Shown: positions 9,491 to 18,522, counted from the stretch's first letter. The stretch: DNA of 64,000 bases from JABJGO01 sp963921245 (GCA_963921245.4 CAWUEY030000001.1:1-64000); one strand, 5' to 3'. Numbers and translations are program-made. Notes: generated by a model not told the origin, from the letters alone.

Positions 9491-10018
9491 TAGGGCGTAG
9501 ACTCATAAGAGCCATATGACGATTGCTGCGATGTGTGCGGCTGCGAGGAAGTTTCCCGGACATCTGAAGGTGCGCGGGCTGAGTTGCCGCCAGTCCTTGA
9601 GCCGGTTGAACATGCGTTCGACGATGTTCCGTGTTTTGTAGAGCTCAATGTCGTATGCGCATTGGATTGTCCGGTTCTTGCGGGGCGGGATGCAGGGCTT
9701 TGCCTCCATATCCGTCAACCAGTCCCGCAGGTGGATGGCATCATATCCCCGATCCACAGTGACCGTTGTTCCTTTGGTGACATAGGGCTCAAGGCATTGA
9801 CGGGCATGCGCAATATCGGCCTTGTTGCCTGCGCTCACGTGCAGATGCACGGGCCGCCCCCGGCCATCGCAGACCAGATGCAGCTTCGAATTCAGCCCGC
9901 CTTTGGTCCTGCCGATAGCGCGCCCGCCACGGGTCTTTTTTTTAACACCATTGGCAGCGATACGGTGGGCTTTGACGCGGCTCGCATCAATCATCAGCGG
10001 GCTCAAGTCGGCGGCGCC
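9491..10018 (-). mobile_element. IS5-family (IS427-like) element, right-end fragment, left copy
   Basis: The fragment holds the C-terminal two thirds of an IS5-family DDE transposase (coding 9503-10018), with MIDASRVKAHR, TVDRGYDAIHLR and a final ERMFNRLKDWR motif. It ends in the terminal repeat TAGGGCGTAGACTCATAA (9491-9508). The N-terminal half is absent: at about 10018 it abuts another transposase end, so it was inserted in, or recombined with, an older element. A matching left end of the same IS type lies at 16378-16594. Confidence 0.8.
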
Positions 10019-10180
10019 TTCCCGGATGCGCAATCCTGTCTCAGCATGGCCGCAGCCAGGCTGAGACACATCGCTGGAACCAAATGGAGCACACGGCACT
10101 ACATGAACATGGATCTGCTGAAACAGATGGAAACCAACACCAGAGCAGACACCGCCTGAAAATAAAAGTGCGCAGGTTTC
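10019..10180 (+). mobile_element. C-terminal end of a second transposase, left copy
   Basis: About 46 codons (10019-10159) read FPDAQSCLSMAAARLRHIAG and on to a stop, which resembles the C-terminus of a mutator/IS256-type transposase. Family assignment is tentative. The rest is replaced by the IS5 fragment. A possible element end (GTGCGCAGG, around 10169) follows the stop. Confidence 0.45.
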
Positions 10181-10189
10181 TTGACACTA

Positions 10190-10378
10190 TCGGGCATGGT
10201 ACATGCTCGAGAAGGGGAATTGAGAATTTCTGATCCCATTGCCCGGCCAAGGACTGCTTGCAGGCCCGAGCGGGGGCGAAGCGTCATATGCGCCGTTTCA
10301 ATGGTGTCCCAAAGGCCCCGTTCGGGCTATACTTGAAGGAATGTCAGTGGCATTTTAACCACCGTGGCCCTTCAGGCC
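10190..10378 (+). mobile_element. Diverged IS1595-type transposase fragment, left copy
   Basis: Similar at the DNA level to 11299-11445 of the neighbouring IS1595 element: both contain GGGCATGGTACATGC and GAAGGAATGT(C/G)AGTGGCATT. It has an internal gap and no open frame, so it is an old relic of the same element type. Confidence 0.6.
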
Positions 10379-10386
10379 CGGTTAGA

Positions 10387-10735
10387 GTCGAGACTCATTC
10401 AAATCCAATAGCAGATTAGCGCCGCGATACATAATGCGGCCATGAAGCTGTCGGCGCTTTTGTTGTATCGGGTGTCGATGTAAATCTCATCCGGTGTTCC
10501 GGACAGCATCGCTGTCAGGGCGGCGAACAGGTATTGCCAGTTCCCTTCTGCGACCAGCGGTTATAGCGGTTGTAGATCGTCGTCGAGGGGCCGTATTCTC
10601 CGGGACAATCCCGCCAGCAGCAACCCGATTGCAACACACATGGATGATGCCCGAGATTACCCGACACCTCACTCAACCCGCCGATACCCTGCAGCGCGAT
10701 ACGGCTGATGGGGTTTGATTCGTTCCCATTACTGG
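10387..10735 (-). mobile_element. Internally deleted IS5-family element, left copy
   Basis: On the minus strand it carries the N-terminal domain of an IS5-type transposase (GIIHV, then EYGPSTTIYNRYNRWSQKG, with frame changes) up to the first catalytic aspartate region (GTPDEIYID). This is joined directly to the C-terminal end (RYNKSADSFMAAL... ending ICYWI). The catalytic middle is missing, so this is a non-autonomous, MITE-like derivative. Imperfect ends lie near 10387 and 10735. Confidence 0.65.
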
Positions 10736-10756
10736 CCCGAAAGCCAGAAAAGACCT

Positions 10757-11552
10757 TGGGCCTGACTCAGATAGCTCGGATTTGGAGTTATCATGGGTGT
10801 TATGCGCAAAAGCCGTCTGAGTGTGTATAAGCAAGATCGTCTGATGGAGCATTTTGTGTCTGGCTCGACGGCGCTGACGGCGGCCAGGCTGTGCGGGATG
10901 AACCGCTTCGGCGGCGGTCTATTTCTTTCTCCGTCTGCGCGAGATCGTCGTGCTTGAGCTGGACGCGGCGAGCGAGGCGTTGTTTGGCGGCGAGATTGAA
11001 GTGGACGCGCGTTACTTCGGCGGCAAGCGCAAAGGCAAGCGCGGCCGGGGTTCTGCGGGAAAAGTCGGGGTTTTCGGCCTGTTGAAGCGGGGTGGAAGGG
11101 TCTACACAAAGATCATTCCAGATGCCTCATCGGCCACCTTGATGCCGATTATCGAGCGCAAAGTGGTGCCCGATAGCATCGTCTGTTCCGACGGCTGGAA
11201 AGGCTATAACGCGCTTGATATATCGGACTTTCACCACTTCCGGATCAACCATTCCGAGCACTTTGTGGATGAGCACAATCACATCAATCGCTGCCTGTCA
11301 GGGCATGGTACATGCCCGAGAGGGGGGATCGAGTATTTCTGGTCTCAAGCGAATCGCTACATGCGCCGTTTCAATCATGTTCTGAAGGCCCAATTCGGGC
11401 TGTATTTGAAGGAATGTGAGTGGCATTTTAACAACAGTGACCCTTCGGATCAATTAACGCAATTAAGACAATCGTTGATCGACAGGTGAATGTAGAGCAT
11501 TCACCGAGAGGTGGGTTAAACGTCATCCAAGGTCGTTATCTGGGTCAGCCCC
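10757..11552 (+). mobile_element. IS1595-family element with frameshifted transposase, left copy
   Basis: Ends carry an imperfect terminal repeat: GGGCCTGACTCAGATA at 10758 and, inverted, GGGGCTGACCCAGATA at 11537-11552. The transposase begins near 10794 (MGVMRKSRLSVYKQDRLMEH), but a small deletion near 10905 breaks the frame. The DDE domain continues in another frame (10950-11489), starting LELDAASEALFGGEIEVDARYFGG and including SDGWKGY and FHHFRINHSEHF. The copy is therefore probably inactive. Position 11479 differs from the right arm (Ile versus Thr near the C-terminus). Confidence 0.8.
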
Positions 11553-12176
11553 ATAGTATCAAATAAAACCTCTGAAATTACTTCTACTTTCCCAGCTTAT
11601 CTTTACCTTGGCGAACAGGATTTGGATCGAGAGCGTCGCGTCAACTTCGATCCCAAGTTCTACATGAAATTACGGGGCCTGACCGAACATCCAAAGCATG
11701 GCGTCCCCGACGAGGTGCAGGTGTTCGACTACATCTACGGCGTGCTCTACTGCCCGACCTACCGCGAGGCTTACGCCGAATTCCTGAAAACCGCTTTTCC
11801 GGGTATCCCGTGGCCGAAAACACCGGATGATTTCTGGTCCGTTTCGGATAAGGGTGCGGCACTGCGACGGCTTCATCTGATGGAACCCGACGCCATCGGC
11901 GATGCGCCTGATCCCTTCACAGGCGACGGCGACAATGTGGTCAAACACGCCAGATATGGCGGCGGCAAGGTCTGGATCAACGCCGATCAGTGCTTCGAGG
12001 GAGTCCCGGCGGGCTCCTGGGAATTTTTCATCGGCGGCTATCGGCCTGCGCAGAAATGGCTCAAGGATCGCAAGGGCCGAAAGCTCGACTTTGGCGACGT
12101 AAGGCACTATCAGCGGATCATCAAAATCCTCTCCAAAACCGACCGGATCATCAAAACCATCGAAATGGCACTTTAG
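11553..12176 (+). pseudogene. 3' remnant of a type ISP restriction-modification/DNA methyltransferase gene, left copy
   Basis: The reading frame is open directly from the IS1595 right end (11552/11553) to the stop: it begins IVSNKTSEITSTFPAYLYLG and continues with PTYREAYAEFLKTAFPGIPWP and FIGGYRPAQKWLKDRKGR. These are features of the C-terminal specificity region of single-chain type ISP enzymes and related N6-adenine methylases. About 207 residues remain; the nuclease, helicase and methylase domains are lost. A TTG at 11622 could in principle start a shorter protein. The family assignment comes from remembered motifs, not a search. Confidence 0.75.
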
Positions 12177-12304
12177 ACAAGGCCCCAACGCACCGGGACT
12201 AAACAACTAGGTCGTGCTGTGCCTTGAGTGGGCTGTTTGTGTATGGCTGTGTCATATGCTTTCCTTTTCAGAAGGAATGGCGTGGCGCGAACCCTGCCGC
12301 GTTC

Positions 12305-12844
12305 TCATTCTCCGTCCATTTCTCTGCGAATAACGTCGTGATGGAAATCGTTCCCGTGCAAAAAATCAAATGCGCAGCAATCCCAGTACAGCTTTAATGC
12401 TGACAGGATTTCACTGGGGGAGTATTGGGCGCGTGATAGCTGTGAGGCATACACGCTATGAATGCCGAACCGTGTAGCGATCTCATAGATCGGTGTTTCG
12501 TTCAGCTGTGCCACACGCATATCGCTGATCATTTTTAGCGGATAGCCACGTTCCCGCAACGGGATCAGTTGTGGTTGCTTTCTGCTGTATGATTCTATTT
12601 TGCGGACCGCGGGCGGCACTTCCGATGTTACCCATTTCTGGAACTTCCGGTCGCCCGGCTTTCTACTTTTGAAGATCAGGGCGTATAAGCCGGATTCGGA
12701 TATGATGTTGGTTTTACCCTGACGCCTTAACTTAAAGTTAGACCGCTCATCATCATCCAGCGGCGATAATGCTTTCGTCACGTTATTCAATCCAAGGATA
12801 TCACACACGTCTTTCGCCACGAACCACGGTTCATCATAATTCAT
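12305..12844 (-). CDS. BRO-family (prophage antirepressor-like) protein, 5'-truncated, left copy
   Basis: Identical copy of 43413-43952 (179 residues). BRO-N domain without its first strand; see the right copy. Confidence 0.65.
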   Translation of the reverse strand: MNYDEPWFVAKDVCDILGLNNVTKALSPLDDDERSNFKLRRQGKTNIISESGLYALIFKSRKPGDRKFQKWVTSEVPPAVRKIESYSRKQPQLIPLRERGYPLKMISDMRVAQLNETPIYEIATRFGIHSVYASQLSRAQYSPSEILSALKLYWDCCAFDFLHGNDFHHDVIRREMDGE

Positions 12845-12847
12845 TAT

Positions 12848-13462
12848 GGGTCATGCTTAGGTGAGAGTGTTTTTCCTTAGGTAGGTTAGCAGAGTTTTAT
12901 ACTTGTCGTCACGTCGATGATTGTCTCGCCATTCGGTTTCTTTCAGGTGCAGACGGAAAGTGTGTTTGGGCAGGCTCTTGAACTTGGCGAGGCGGACTTT
13001 CGCCCTGCCCCAGAAGCCTTCTATACCATTTATATGGGCAGCCCTCGTGCGAACGCGTTCCTGGAATGGTCGACGCGGCAATGCCCGTAGCCGAGCTCGA
13101 CGAGTCCGCTCTAGCCCCGCCAGCCATCGGAGTTGATGACGGTCCTGGCATCGACATTGCCCCTGATAATGCCCTGTAACGTGGGCTTTGAGCAGTCGGG
13201 TACGATCTCCGTATAAACCTGGCCGTCGCACTCAAAGATGCTGAAGACAACCATCTTGCCATAAGCGCCACGACCGCGGTTGCCCTTGACGCGCCCGGCT
13301 CCGAAGGAGCTCTCGTCCACTTCGACAATGCCAAACAGCGGACACCTGGCTTCGTATGCCTGTAAGACCCGCTCGCGCAAACAGCGATAGATACGGTTCA
13401 CCGTATTGCGGTTCAGGGGGCTCAATTGCGCCGTCTGGAGGGCAGTCAGGGCGGCGGCAAAA
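12848..13462 (-). mobile_element. IS1595-family (ISXO2-like) element, truncated at the repeat boundary, left copy
   Basis: Same element as 42676-43409, but its first 119 bp, including the transposase start, are missing: the sequence stops matching at 13462. The remaining transposase carries the same nonsense codon (after SDGWRG) and frameshift as the right copy. It differs from the right copy at 13086, 13275, 13279 and 13355. Confidence 0.8.
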
Positions 13463-13564
13463 AGCGTTTATCGTGCTCCAAACGACTCTAACACAATTAA
13501 GGGTTGCTAACCTGCACGCCTTTAGTCCACTCTTCCACAATCTTGAACTGATCAAGAGCGGATA

Positions 13565-14385
13565 GTGAACAACAAGCTCGCCCAGAGAATTGCCCAATTG
13601 GGCGTCTCAAGATTAGTTGAGATTTTGGGAACCAAATGTTGTGAAATGATATTCAAGCCCTTGGCGAGCCAATTCTTGTCCAAACCCCCGCTGGCGTGGT
13701 GTTTGTGGATAAAGGACGGTGTTCGCATTTTCAAGGAACCGATAGTCCGCCTCGAGGATCCAATCCAGTTTCTTCAGTTGGAGCAAATTCTATCGAGATT
13801 CGACCATAGGATCTGGGGCGGCGGCGATATCGAGCTCACTGGAACAGAGACGTCTAGGATCGAAGCTAAACTGGACATTCCGACAAGCGTTTTGGAATGA
13901 ATAGCGGCCGATCACCAGCGCACAATCCGAGTAGCGGCCAACACACTAGAGCTGGCAGCGGATAAAAAGTTGCCGCACATCCTCTTTGCGCCAACCAAGG
14001 AAAATGCTGTAGACTTGGCACTTATCCTCAATCAACGCGGGTGCAACACGAGAGCGATAACATCGAACACGCCAAGACAAGACCGCCGCGAATACATCGA
14101 GTTGTTCAAGTCAGGAGATATCCAAGTTCTGACAAACTTTGGTATCCCCACAATGGGGTTGGATGTACAAACATCTCCGCTGTTGTCATCGCGAGGCCAA
14201 CAACATCTATCGTCTTGTATTCGCAAATGATCGATCGTAGGCTCAGAGGATCTAAAATGGGAGGGGCCAACTCCTGTATTATTGTCGATGTTCAAGACAA
14301 CATAACCAACCTACCGAATGCGTCTGAATCATTCAGATTTTTCGATCGATTTTACACCACGGGAGCATCTACACGGGAGCATCTG
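13565..14385 (+). pseudogene. Broken superfamily 2 helicase, partner of the MORC-like ATPase
   Basis: A GTG at 13565 overlaps the TAG ending a short coding-looking tail (13464-13565, ending FHNLELIKSG) that is cut off by the repeat boundary. The frame reads to a TGA at 13898, resumes in the same frame (IAADHQRTIRVA, then PHILFAPTKENAVDLALILN and QVLTNFGIPTMGLDV), and shifts near 14165 to SAVVIARPTTSIVLYSQMI and CIIVDVQDNI. These are motifs IV-VI of a DEAD/DEAH helicase C-terminal domain. The motif VI segment reads QMIDRRLRG where the family has QMIGRGLRG, so two glycines are changed. Walker A and B motifs were not found, so the ATPase core is also gone. Confidence 0.7.
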
Positions 14386-14386
14386 A

Positions 14387-16117
14387 ATGACGAAGATTAT
14401 ATCCGCCGCTTTAGGACTACAGGCATTGCGCGAAGCGGGATATCGCACAACAGCGTCTTCAGTCGCAGAGTTGGTAGATAACTCGATCGAAGCTGAAGCC
14501 GCTAACATCGAAATTATCGCGACTAATGAACAGGTTTTTGTCGAACAGCGACAGTCAACACAGATATCAAGCATTGCGGTATTCGATGATGGCGAAGGTA
14601 TGTCGCCGGAAGTCATACAAAACTGTTTAAGCTTGGGATGGGGAACGCGACTCGATCGGTACGAAGGACTGGGGAGGTTTGGTTTTGGCCTCAAAGGTGC
14701 CTCGATATCCCAGGCTCGCCGAGTTGATGTATTCAGTTGGCAGAAGCAAGGTGACGTACACCACTCCTATTTGGATCTAGATGAGGTTGAGGAGAACGAC
14801 CTAAGCGAACTACCAGAGGTTTCGAAGAAGAACCTACCGAGAGCGTTGGAAACATATCTACAGAGAATAGGGGCATCTCAGGAACACGGGACGGTGGTCT
14901 GTTGGTCGAAACTCGACAAGATTGATCTCAAAAGAGCCAGCACGCTATTTCGACGGATGAACGCCGAGCTGTGTAGAATTTATCGGCACTACCTTGATGA
15001 CGATGACACTTACGGAAAGCGCGTTTTTATCCGTCTCCATTCAATTGATGAGAGGGGAAAATCAGAGGACAAACCCATCCCGCTGAAGTCCAATGATCCG
15101 CTCTATCTGTTAACTCCAAACAATACTCCTGATTACAATAGCCAACAAACCAATGAGTTGCTCCAGGCATACGATTTACCTTTTGAATCTCCCATAGGGT
15201 CAAGCACCGTTCACATTCGATATTCCGTTGCACTGCCGGAGATCCAGGAGTTAGGTGGAAACTCAAATGTCGGCAAACACTACGGTAAAAATACTGGAAT
15301 TTCGCTACTGCGGGCGGGCAGGGAAATCCAACTTGGGTCTTTTGGTTTCATCGAACAATCGGAACCGAGACACCGGTGGTGGGGTATGGAAATTCGCTTT
15401 CTCCCAGCGTTGGATGACGTCTTCGGAATTACCAATAACAAGCAAGAGGTTAGAGCGTTACGTCGATTTGACGAAGCTGACATTGAGGCGTTCCAAGATG
15501 TTCGCGCCAGCGCAGACGCGGTTCAGCAGGCCCAAATCGAGTTTCAACTTAAGCTCAACGATCACATCAAACAACACATTGAAGGGTGTATGTCGATCAT
15601 CAAGGGGCGGCGTGAAGGAATTAAGAAAAGCAAGAAGAAGAAAATCGTTGAGCTTGTGAACAACGATGTTTCGAGAGATCCGACAGAGACCGTCTCGGGG
15701 GAGGTGTCTGGATCGACAACCGAAGAGGATAAAATCCGTAACAGAGCAGAGCTTCTCTTGAACAATGATAGTGGTTTGAGCGAAGAAGCCGCCAAAAGTC
15801 TCGCAAAGGAAACTGTGAGCTATCGGATTGATCTACAAACCGCCGAATGGCCCGGCGACCTGTTTCTTGACAATAAGCTTGTGGCCAACGCGACTGTCGG
15901 AATCATCAATCGCAAACATACATTTTATGAGAAGCTGTGGCGTCTACTCGAGGAAATGGGCGATCAACGAGGCTTTGAAGCCCTGGAAATCGTACTTATG
16001 GCTTACTGTCGTGCAGAAGATGAAATGGGCCGGGAAATTGATCGAGATCAGCTCGAGATACTCAGAAATAAGTGGGGTAGTTGGTTGCACAAATTGTTGC
16101 CTCATGCGGGATCATAG
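14387..16117 (+). CDS. MORC/MutL-like GHKL ATPase
   Basis: A complete 576-residue protein. The GHKL (Bergerat) ATP site is intact: the N-box AELVDNSIEA (E28, D31, N32), DDGEGM (D68, G69, G71) and the lid YEGLGRFGFGLKGAS (residues 92-106). A second domain follows with GITNNKQEVRAL, which matches the S5-like domain lysine loop of MORC/MutL proteins, then a basic stretch (KKSKKKKIVE, about 410-420) and a helical C-terminus. Prokaryotic MORC-like ATPases are known from predicted defence operons with an SF2 helicase and nucleases (Iyer and co-workers described this gene neighbourhood). Here the helicase just upstream is broken and downstream partners are relics, so this may be an orphaned component. 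The start at 14387 overlaps the helicase 3' end. Confidence 0.8.
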   Translation: MTKIISAALGLQALREAGYRTTASSVAELVDNSIEAEAANIEIIATNEQVFVEQRQSTQISSIAVFDDGEGMSPEVIQNCLSLGWGTRLDRYEGLGRFGFGLKGASISQARRVDVFSWQKQGDVHHSYLDLDEVEENDLSELPEVSKKNLPRALETYLQRIGASQEHGTVVCWSKLDKIDLKRASTLFRRMNAELCRIYRHYLDDDDTYGKRVFIRLHSIDERGKSEDKPIPLKSNDPLYLLTPNNTPDYNSQQTNELLQAYDLPFESPIGSSTVHIRYSVALPEIQELGGNSNVGKHYGKNTGISLLRAGREIQLGSFGFIEQSEPRHRWWGMEIRFLPALDDVFGITNNKQEVRALRRFDEADIEAFQDVRASADAVQQAQIEFQLKLNDHIKQHIEGCMSIIKGRREGIKKSKKKKIVELVNNDVSRDPTETVSGEVSGSTTEEDKIRNRAELLLNNDSGLSEEAAKSLAKETVSYRIDLQTAEWPGDLFLDNKLVANATVGIINRKHTFYEKLWRLLEEMGDQRGFEALEIVLMAYCRAEDEMGREIDRDQLEILRNKWGSWLHKLLPHAGS

Positions 16118-16144
16118 AAACCTGTTACAAAGGGCGGTTCAGCA

Positions 16145-16346
16145 ATGAAGAGTAGAGAACAGTTATTGAGATCACCGCTGATCTATGACTTTGATACCTC
16201 GATCAACCAGAAGCGAACTAGGCTTCGACAAAGTTGAACTGCTTATCGAAACCAAAAAACCTTGCCCCATATATGCACATGATAGGTGCATACAAATATT
16301 CCATCGGGAAGAACTTGAAGGACGTGTGTTGTCATTGGCCGAATAG
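16145..16346 (+). pseudogene. Relic of a gene following the MORC-like ATPase
   Basis: An ATG 27 bp after the ATPase stop begins a 30-residue frame (MKSREQLLRSPLIYDFDTSI, stop at 16235). In another frame the sequence at 16215-16346 reads LGFDKVELLIETKKPCPIYA and ends REELEGRVLSLAE. The two pieces look like the two ends of one gene joined by a deletion. I do not recognise the family; the position suggests a third component of the same operon. Confidence 0.35.
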
Positions 16347-16377
16347 TCGTGTCCAGTTCACCCGCTCGGTTATCCGC

Positions 16378-16594
16378 CTAGGGCACATCCGTCCGGAACC
16401 GCCAGAGAATGCCGTTCAACACGCGCCGGTCATCAACCCGGGGAACCCCTCGCGACTTGTTCGCTAACAGCGGCTCGATGATCAACCATTCCCTATCGGT
16501 CAGTTCGTAACGGCGGGGGCTCACGGATCCCTTCCCCTCTATGAGAAGACCAAAGTCCATCAATGCCCCTAGGATTTTATGAGTTTACGACCTA
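16378..16594 (-). mobile_element. IS5-family element, left-end fragment
   Basis: Terminal repeat at 16577-16594 (on the minus strand TAGGTCGTAAACTCATAA) matches 16 of 18 positions of the right-end repeat at 9491-9508. It is followed by the transposase N-terminus, probably starting at a GTG: SPRRYELTDREWLIIEPLLA and NGILWRFRTD. A stop replaces the expected tryptophan after RTDVP, and the rest of the element is missing. The insertion truncates the small gene at 16569-16886. Confidence 0.75.
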
Positions 16595-16886
16595 GATATT
16601 GCTCGGCGGGGTTTATGTCCCTCTCCGTGTAAAACCGCCCAAAATCGATAATAACGCCCGCCGTCTCAGTTAAATTGATCTCAAAATCAAGGATCACGAT
16701 CTCTAAACCATTCTCCTCGACCCACTGGCCATTCACTCGGCGAATTTCCTCTTCTGAGAGCTCGAAGTTCTCTGCCTTCAAAATAATCTCGGATTTTACT
16801 AGCTTCAACCAAGCCTTCTGAGCCGCCGCCGGGGTTTCAATGAGCGGACGCTTTGATAAACCTTGAGCAATCCTCATTACGCTCAT
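16569..16886 (-). CDS. Unrecognised protein downstream of the NERD helicase, 3' end replaced by IS5
   Basis: 105 residues, beginning MSVMRIAQGLSKRP, with a charged helical region (KSEIILKAENFELSEEEIRR) followed by strands (GLEIVILDFEINL). The last eight codons (LGRKLIKS) are encoded by the IS5 terminal repeat, so about 97 residues of the original protein remain and the true C-terminus is lost. The start lies inside the last codons of the helicase gene (50-bp overlap; an alternative ATG is three codons later), which implies translational coupling. Function unknown. Confidence 0.55.
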   Translation of the reverse strand: MSVMRIAQGLSKRPLIETPAAAQKAWLKLVKSEIILKAENFELSEEEIRRVNGQWVEENGLEIVILDFEINLTETAGVIIDFGRFYTERDINPAEQYLGRKLIKS

Positions 16887-18522
16887 TGTATAGAACGATG
16901 AGCTTAAGTGTTGCTCTAGTCATACCACAATAGAGCGCGTTTTTCTGAAAGCTCTTCGACGGATCAAAATCGACATCGGTTAGTATCACGAGCGGGGCTT
17001 GCTGGCCCTTGTACCTTCTGATGGTATCAAACACGATTTGCCCATCCGTATAGACTTGTTTGCTCCCCTCATACTTGCCCGGCACAAGCCGCCGAAGACC
17101 AATCCCAGCCACTGTTTTTTCGTTGGCTAAAGTCGCACTAGACTGGCCAGAAAGGCTGACAATTGCGATCTGGGAAGGCTCAAATCCTCGTTTAACTGCC
17201 CGTTCGACCGCATCGTTTACGCGCCTTAATTGATCTTCGGCATTCCTGTATCCTACGAAATCCACTCCCAATCCCTCGGTCTCGTTCCCGAATGAAAACC
17301 GGTCCGGGAAAAATTTATTTATCACCGAGGCGATAGAGAGCGGCGAGCGATAATTACGCTTAAGCGTTATCCCCACAAAATCCCCAATATCTATCGGACC
17401 AGATGATGCCTGGCCAAGTTCTTGATCCCTATCTTCCAGCCAATAGATATCGCAGTCGTCCTTACCAAACAGTCGGATGAACTCATAAGCTTCCCGGCCC
17501 AAGTCCTGTCCCTCATCAATTATGAGCACATCATAGACAGCATCAGACTCAGACACGTTTTCGATGACTTCTTCTAGTAACCTTTGCCATTCCTTGCCCG
17601 ACTTCTGTCCTGGCGCATAGTCAATCGCAACGTCGTCTCGAGAGCAAAAATTATGAATCAAACCATGAAACGTAGAGACATCGATACGGGCGTCACATTG
17701 ATTGGAAACAAGCTCCATTAGGGGGTTATTGAAGCAGACAAACAAAATTCGCTTATCCGCTTCTCGCAGGCTCCGTTCCAAAAGATATTGAGCAATATGA
17801 GACTTCCCAGAACCTGCTACCCCGGAGATATGCATACGCATTGGGCTTATTCTAATTCCGGCAACAAACTCCAAGCTTCCGCCCAGCAATTGACTAAATC
17901 GCTTCTCTGCCAGATCACGTGACGTGCTAACATCAGGAACAAGTGACAGAGACTGACGCAGGAACCTGTGTACTTTTTGCCCATGTTTGGTTGGCTTTCG
18001 TGCTTCGCATTTGAGCCGCTTCTTGAGAACGGAAAACAGGGTCTTCTTATTGCGTTTATCGATAATGTTCTGCCGGTCAATTCCCGTGGCGTTAAGGTAT
18101 TTTACTTCATGCCCCGGGCAGTAAAGAAGGTAGTCAACGTTGATCCCTTTCCCATTGCCGTGTTGCTTTCTGAACTGGTCCCTTAAACCATCGCGGGAGT
18201 CATGAATCTGCTTGGGAATATCCTTAGAGCCTGAGCCATAATTTTTGCAAAGTCCCTTAGGTGTCTCCTGAAGAGCTCCCATTTTCTGTTCAACAAGGAT
18301 ACATCGCCCCTCGCGGTTGACGACAATGAAGTCTGTCTCTCGGGCATGAATCCTGTCTCCATACCGTATGCTCCAGGTTGTGCCAAAGTAAACGACTATC
18401 GAGTCCGGCAATTCGTCGCGCAGCTTTTCTAAGGTCTCATACTCTGCCTGCTTACCAAGCGGCAGTTGGCGCCTGATCAGGCGCCAATTATCGAGGGCAT
18501 TTGAAGGATAAATACGAGCCAA
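16837..18522 (-). CDS. NERD-domain superfamily 1 DNA helicase
   Basis: 561 residues. The N-terminal part (about 20-150) is a NERD nuclease-related domain, with D64 and the E78-x-K80 pair in the strand ILVEQK, after a strand containing ETDFIVV. It is followed by an UvrD/Rep-type helicase with Walker A SGVAGSGKS (233-241), a phenylalanine-rich strand FVCFNNP, Walker B VLIIDEGQD (332-340), LKRNYRSP, and a C-terminal motif region containing YKGQQAPLVILTD and YCGMTRA. NERD-SF1 fusions occur in defence islands and as housekeeping-like nucleases; I cannot assign it to a named system. It lies next to the MORC-like ATPase but on the opposite strand, with a small coupled gene downstream. Confidence 0.8.
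   Translation of the reverse strand: MARIYPSNALDNWRLIRRQLPLGKQAEYETLEKLRDELPDSIVVYFGTTWSIRYGDRIHARETDFIVVNREGRCILVEQKMGALQETPKGLCKNYGSGSKDIPKQIHDSRDGLRDQFRKQHGNGKGINVDYLLYCPGHEVKYLNATGIDRQNIIDKRNKKTLFSVLKKRLKCEARKPTKHGQKVHRFLRQSLSLVPDVSTSRDLAEKRFSQLLGGSLEFVAGIRISPMRMHISGVAGSGKSHIAQYLLERSLREADKRILFVCFNNPLMELVSNQCDARIDVSTFHGLIHNFCSRDDVAIDYAPGQKSGKEWQRLLEEVIENVSESDAVYDVLIIDEGQDLGREAYEFIRLFGKDDCDIYWLEDRDQELGQASSGPIDIGDFVGITLKRNYRSPLSIASVINKFFPDRFSFGNETEGLGVDFVGYRNAEDQLRRVNDAVERAVKRGFEPSQIAIVSLSGQSSATLANEKTVAGIGLRRLVPGKYEGSKQVYTDGQIVFDTIRRYKGQQAPLVILTDVDFDPSKSFQKNALYCGMTRATLKLIVLYNERNEDCSRFIKASAH

Larger units (their letters stand above)
1..13462. repeat. Left arm of a 13.46-kb inverted repeat
   Basis: This stretch is the reverse complement of 42795-56256; any position x here pairs with 56257 minus x. 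All genes, intergenic bases and even non-coding reading frames match, apart from five mismatches seen at 11479, 13086, 13275, 13279 and 13355. The inner end is at 13462: after the shared run ending in four A residues, the left side continues with helicase-locus sequence and the right side with the rest of an IS1595 transposase gene. The outer end is not visible because the window begins inside the repeat. It may be a real inverted duplication or an assembly artefact. Confidence 0.97.
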
